Below are positions 5,474 through 6,251 of a DNA stretch of 6,251 bases, piece by piece. The translations under genes were made by a program, and so were the position numbers. How positions within the stretch are numbered: position 1 is the stretch's first letter; every line of letters starts with the position of its first letter. The stretch spans positions 1 to 6,251 of the forward strand of contig JAFAGU010000245.1 in the NCBI GenBank assembly GCA_019237595.1, given 5' to 3'. The DNA is from Betaproteobacteria bacterium. Its GTDB lineage: Bacteria; Pseudomonadota; Gammaproteobacteria; Burkholderiales; SG8-39. The notes under the pieces are model-generated. The model saw only the letters and a program-made list of their open reading frames with translations. It searched no databases and was not told the origin of the DNA.

Positions 5474-6242
5474 CGTTGATCTTGTAGCCTGCGATCGCCT
5501 GCTGGCCTTCAGGGGAAACGAGCCAATCGACGAACTGCTGCCCCCACTCCTTCTTGACGTGGGGATGTTTCGCCGGATTCACCAGCATCACGCCGTACTG
5601 GTTGAAGAGCCGCTTGTCGCCCTGGACGGCGATCTCGAGGTTGCCGCGGTTCTTGAACGAAAGCCAGGTGCCGCGATCGGAAAGGATATACGCGTCCATC
5701 GCTGCGGCCGTGTTGAGCGCCGGGCCCATGCCCTGGCCGGTATCGCGGTACCACGGCCCCTTCTCCTTCGCGATGTCGATGCCCGCTTCCTTCCAGAGCT
5801 CGAGCTCCGCGAAATGCGTCCCGCTGCGATCGCCGCGGGAAACGAAGGGCGCTTGGGCAGCCTTCACCTTGCGCAGCGCTTCGACGATATCGTTCGTTCC
5901 GGCGACGTGGGCCGGATCGGCCGTCGGCGCGATGAGCACGAAATCGTTGTACATGACGTCGTAGCGCTTCACGCCTTCGCCATCGGCGAGGAACTTCTCT
6001 TCCAGCGGCCTCGCGTGCACGAAGACCACGTCCGCGTCGCCCCGGCGTCCCATGTCGAGCGCCTGGCCGGTGCCGAGCGCGACGACGCGCACCTGGATGC
6101 CGGTCTGCTTCGGTAGGTTGGGCAGGAGGTACTTGAACAGTCCCGACTGTTCGGGGGACGTCGGGGAGGCAACGGTGATGTAGCGCTCGGCGCCGTAAAG
6201 AGAGAACGACACCGACAACAGCGCGGCAAGCACGAGGCGCAT
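5439..6242 (-). CDS. tupA: Tungstate ABC transporter substrate-binding protein (TupA-like)
   Basis: This periplasmic binding protein captures tungstate, possibly molybdate, for an ABC importer. From the ATG at 6242 it is 267 residues, the usual TupA length. It begins with a signal peptide (hydrophobic core at about 3-16, likely cut after YGA18). Family segments are ASPTSPEQSGLF (25-36), VALGTGQALDMGRRGDADVV (54-73), VHARP (75-79), MYNDFVLIAP (97-106), SRGDRSGTH (135-143), GQGMGPALN (169-177), DRGTW (189-193), LFNQYGVMLVNP (212-223) and the ending NGEQLFFPD (256-264). The oxyanion-binding motif, usually TTTS, reads SPTS at 26-29. The frame stays open with a GTG at the window edge (6251), so a longer start beyond the window is possible. 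No tupB or tupC follows; the next gene is the ModE-type regulator, which overlaps its 3' end. Confidence 0.9.
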   Translation of the reverse strand: MRLVLAALLSVSFSLYGAERYITVASPTSPEQSGLFKYLLPNLPKQTGIQVRVVALGTGQALDMGRRGDADVVFVHARPLEEKFLADGEGVKRYDVMYNDFVLIAPTADPAHVAGTNDIVEALRKVKAAQAPFVSRGDRSGTHFAELELWKEAGIDIAKEKGPWYRDTGQGMGPALNTAAAMDAYILSDRGTWLSFKNRGNLEIAVQGDKRLFNQYGVMLVNPAKHPHVKKEWGQQFVDWLVSPEGQQAIAGYKINGEQLFFPDAKP

Positions 6243-6251
6243 CAGACCCAC

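Noticed and set aside
1..6251. Defence system, prophage, transposon, CRISPR array or tRNA
   Set aside because: No transposase, integrase, nuclease or helicase-type gene, no spaced direct repeats and no cloverleaf-like sequence were seen; every gene fits Mo/W metabolism or FtsH.

Overview
The window is GC-rich DNA with dense, tightly packed genes. It looks chromosomal and most likely comes from a proteobacterium, probably a betaproteobacterium; this rests on protein style and base composition and was not tested by any search. It carries one complete gene on the plus strand, ftsH, and seven genes on the minus strand. Those seven form what looks like one molybdenum/tungsten uptake, regulation and cofactor-assembly cluster. 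I see no RNA genes, insertion sequences, CRISPR arrays or phage genes. No gap between genes is longer than about 35 bases.

Layout from left to right: ftsH (64-1887, plus) is a membrane-bound AAA+ zinc protease of the HEMGH sub-type. It ends tail to tail with moaE, and the two genes share the four bases CTAG for their stop codons. Read in the direction of transcription (right to left), the minus-strand cluster is: tupA (tungstate-binding periplasmic protein, start near the right edge); a small ModE-type DNA-binding protein with no metal-binding domain; a ModE-like operator that fills nearly the whole 31-base gap; a TauE/SafE (TSUP) membrane transporter; mobB; moeA; moaD; moaE. The genes from mobB to moaE are joined by 4-base start/stop overlaps, so they are almost certainly one translationally coupled operon.

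How the genes fit together: TupA captures tungstate (or molybdate) for an ABC transporter whose membrane and ATPase genes are not in the window. The ModE-like protein probably binds the operator in front of the TSUP gene and so sets expression of TSUP-mobB-moeA-moaD-moaE. MoaD and MoaE form molybdopterin synthase, MoeA inserts the metal, and MobB is an accessory GTPase of dinucleotide-cofactor formation. moaA, moaC, mobA and tupB/tupC are absent here and must lie elsewhere.

The most interesting points are a recognisable ModE box directly in front of a TSUP transporter inside a cofactor operon, which suggests a role in Mo/W or sulfite oxyanion handling; a regulator with no visible metal sensor; a nested second inverted repeat around the operator; a seven-residue deletion in a conserved MoaE loop; and a Thr-to-Pro change in the TupA oxyanion-binding motif. 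I found no defence-type or wholly unknown system.
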